Assembly (NCBI GenBank): GCA_030618965.1
Contig: JAUXCJ010000098.1
Coordinates: forward strand, 1-5,774
DNA: 5,774 nt
Reading direction: 5' to 3'
DNA from: Thiomargarita sp.
Lineage (GTDB): Bacteria > Pseudomonadota > Gammaproteobacteria > Beggiatoales > Beggiatoaceae
Shown piece after piece: positions 5,746-5,774 of the stretch; the first letter of the stretch is position 1; each line of letters begins with the position of its first letter. Under the pieces are notes generated by a model. The model saw nothing but the letters and a program-made list of their open reading frames with translations, made no database searches and was not told the DNA's origin. The position numbers and the translations under genes were made by a program.

Positions 5746-5774
5746 TTTAGTTACAATCTTTTGGTAAATACGCC

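Noticed and set aside
5747..5773. Possible minus-strand C-terminus (AYLPKDCN then stop) running off the right edge
   Set aside because: Eight codons are too few to support a gene. It would place the hairpin at 5703-5745 immediately after a stop codon, which is worth recalling if the flank is seen.
1..5774. CRISPR array, tRNA, rRNA, riboswitch or transposase
   Set aside because: I looked for spaced direct repeats, tRNA-like cloverleaf segments, conserved rRNA blocks and transposase frames, and saw none.

Overview
The window reads as a piece of an AT-rich gammaproteobacterial chromosome. The evidence is a dsbD-tlpA pair divergent from fxsA, proteins whose best remembered relatives are gammaproteobacterial, standard stop codons, and short intergenic spaces with elaborate inverted repeats. 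The base composition, the repeat style and the TPR-like exported protein remind me of large sulfur-oxidising Beggiatoa/Thiotrichaceae types. That placement is an impression, not a demonstration.

Layout. Bases 1-78 hold a perfect 22-bp inverted repeat whose arms are themselves near-palindromes, lying just past the end of tlpA. Bases 79-2774 (minus strand) are a two-gene operon. The first gene is an unusually long DsbD with two complete periplasmic alpha domains. The second, starting 2 nt after it, is a TlpA-like thioredoxin lipoprotein. A compact divergent intergenic region (2775-2862) separates this operon from fxsA (2863-3285, plus). A weak terminator-like hairpin and about 100 nt of very AT-rich sequence lead to a 482-residue, helix-rich cytoplasmic protein of unknown function (3433-4881, plus). 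It converges on a 236-residue exported protein (4945-5655, minus) with a TPR-like N-terminal half, a proline-rich linker and a small C-terminal domain. The convergent gap contains two overlapping hairpins that cannot both form. Upstream of the exported-protein gene, a long dyad overlaps a good sigma70-type promoter.

How the genes work together. DsbD carries electrons from cytoplasmic thioredoxin across the inner membrane. The TlpA lipoprotein has Asp at +2, so it probably stays in the inner membrane and is a natural reductant partner, for example for cytochrome c maturation or repair of periplasmic thiols. FxsA is an inner-membrane protein that often lies near dsbD or groESL in related genomes. 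The 482-residue protein and the exported protein have no evident functional link to this pair, although the exported protein has four cysteines and could be a client of periplasmic disulfide chemistry.

Nothing here amounts to a clear new multi-gene system. The points most worth following up are the duplicated DsbD alpha domain, the nested intergenic palindromes, the promoter-overlapping dyad and the unrecognised 482-residue protein.
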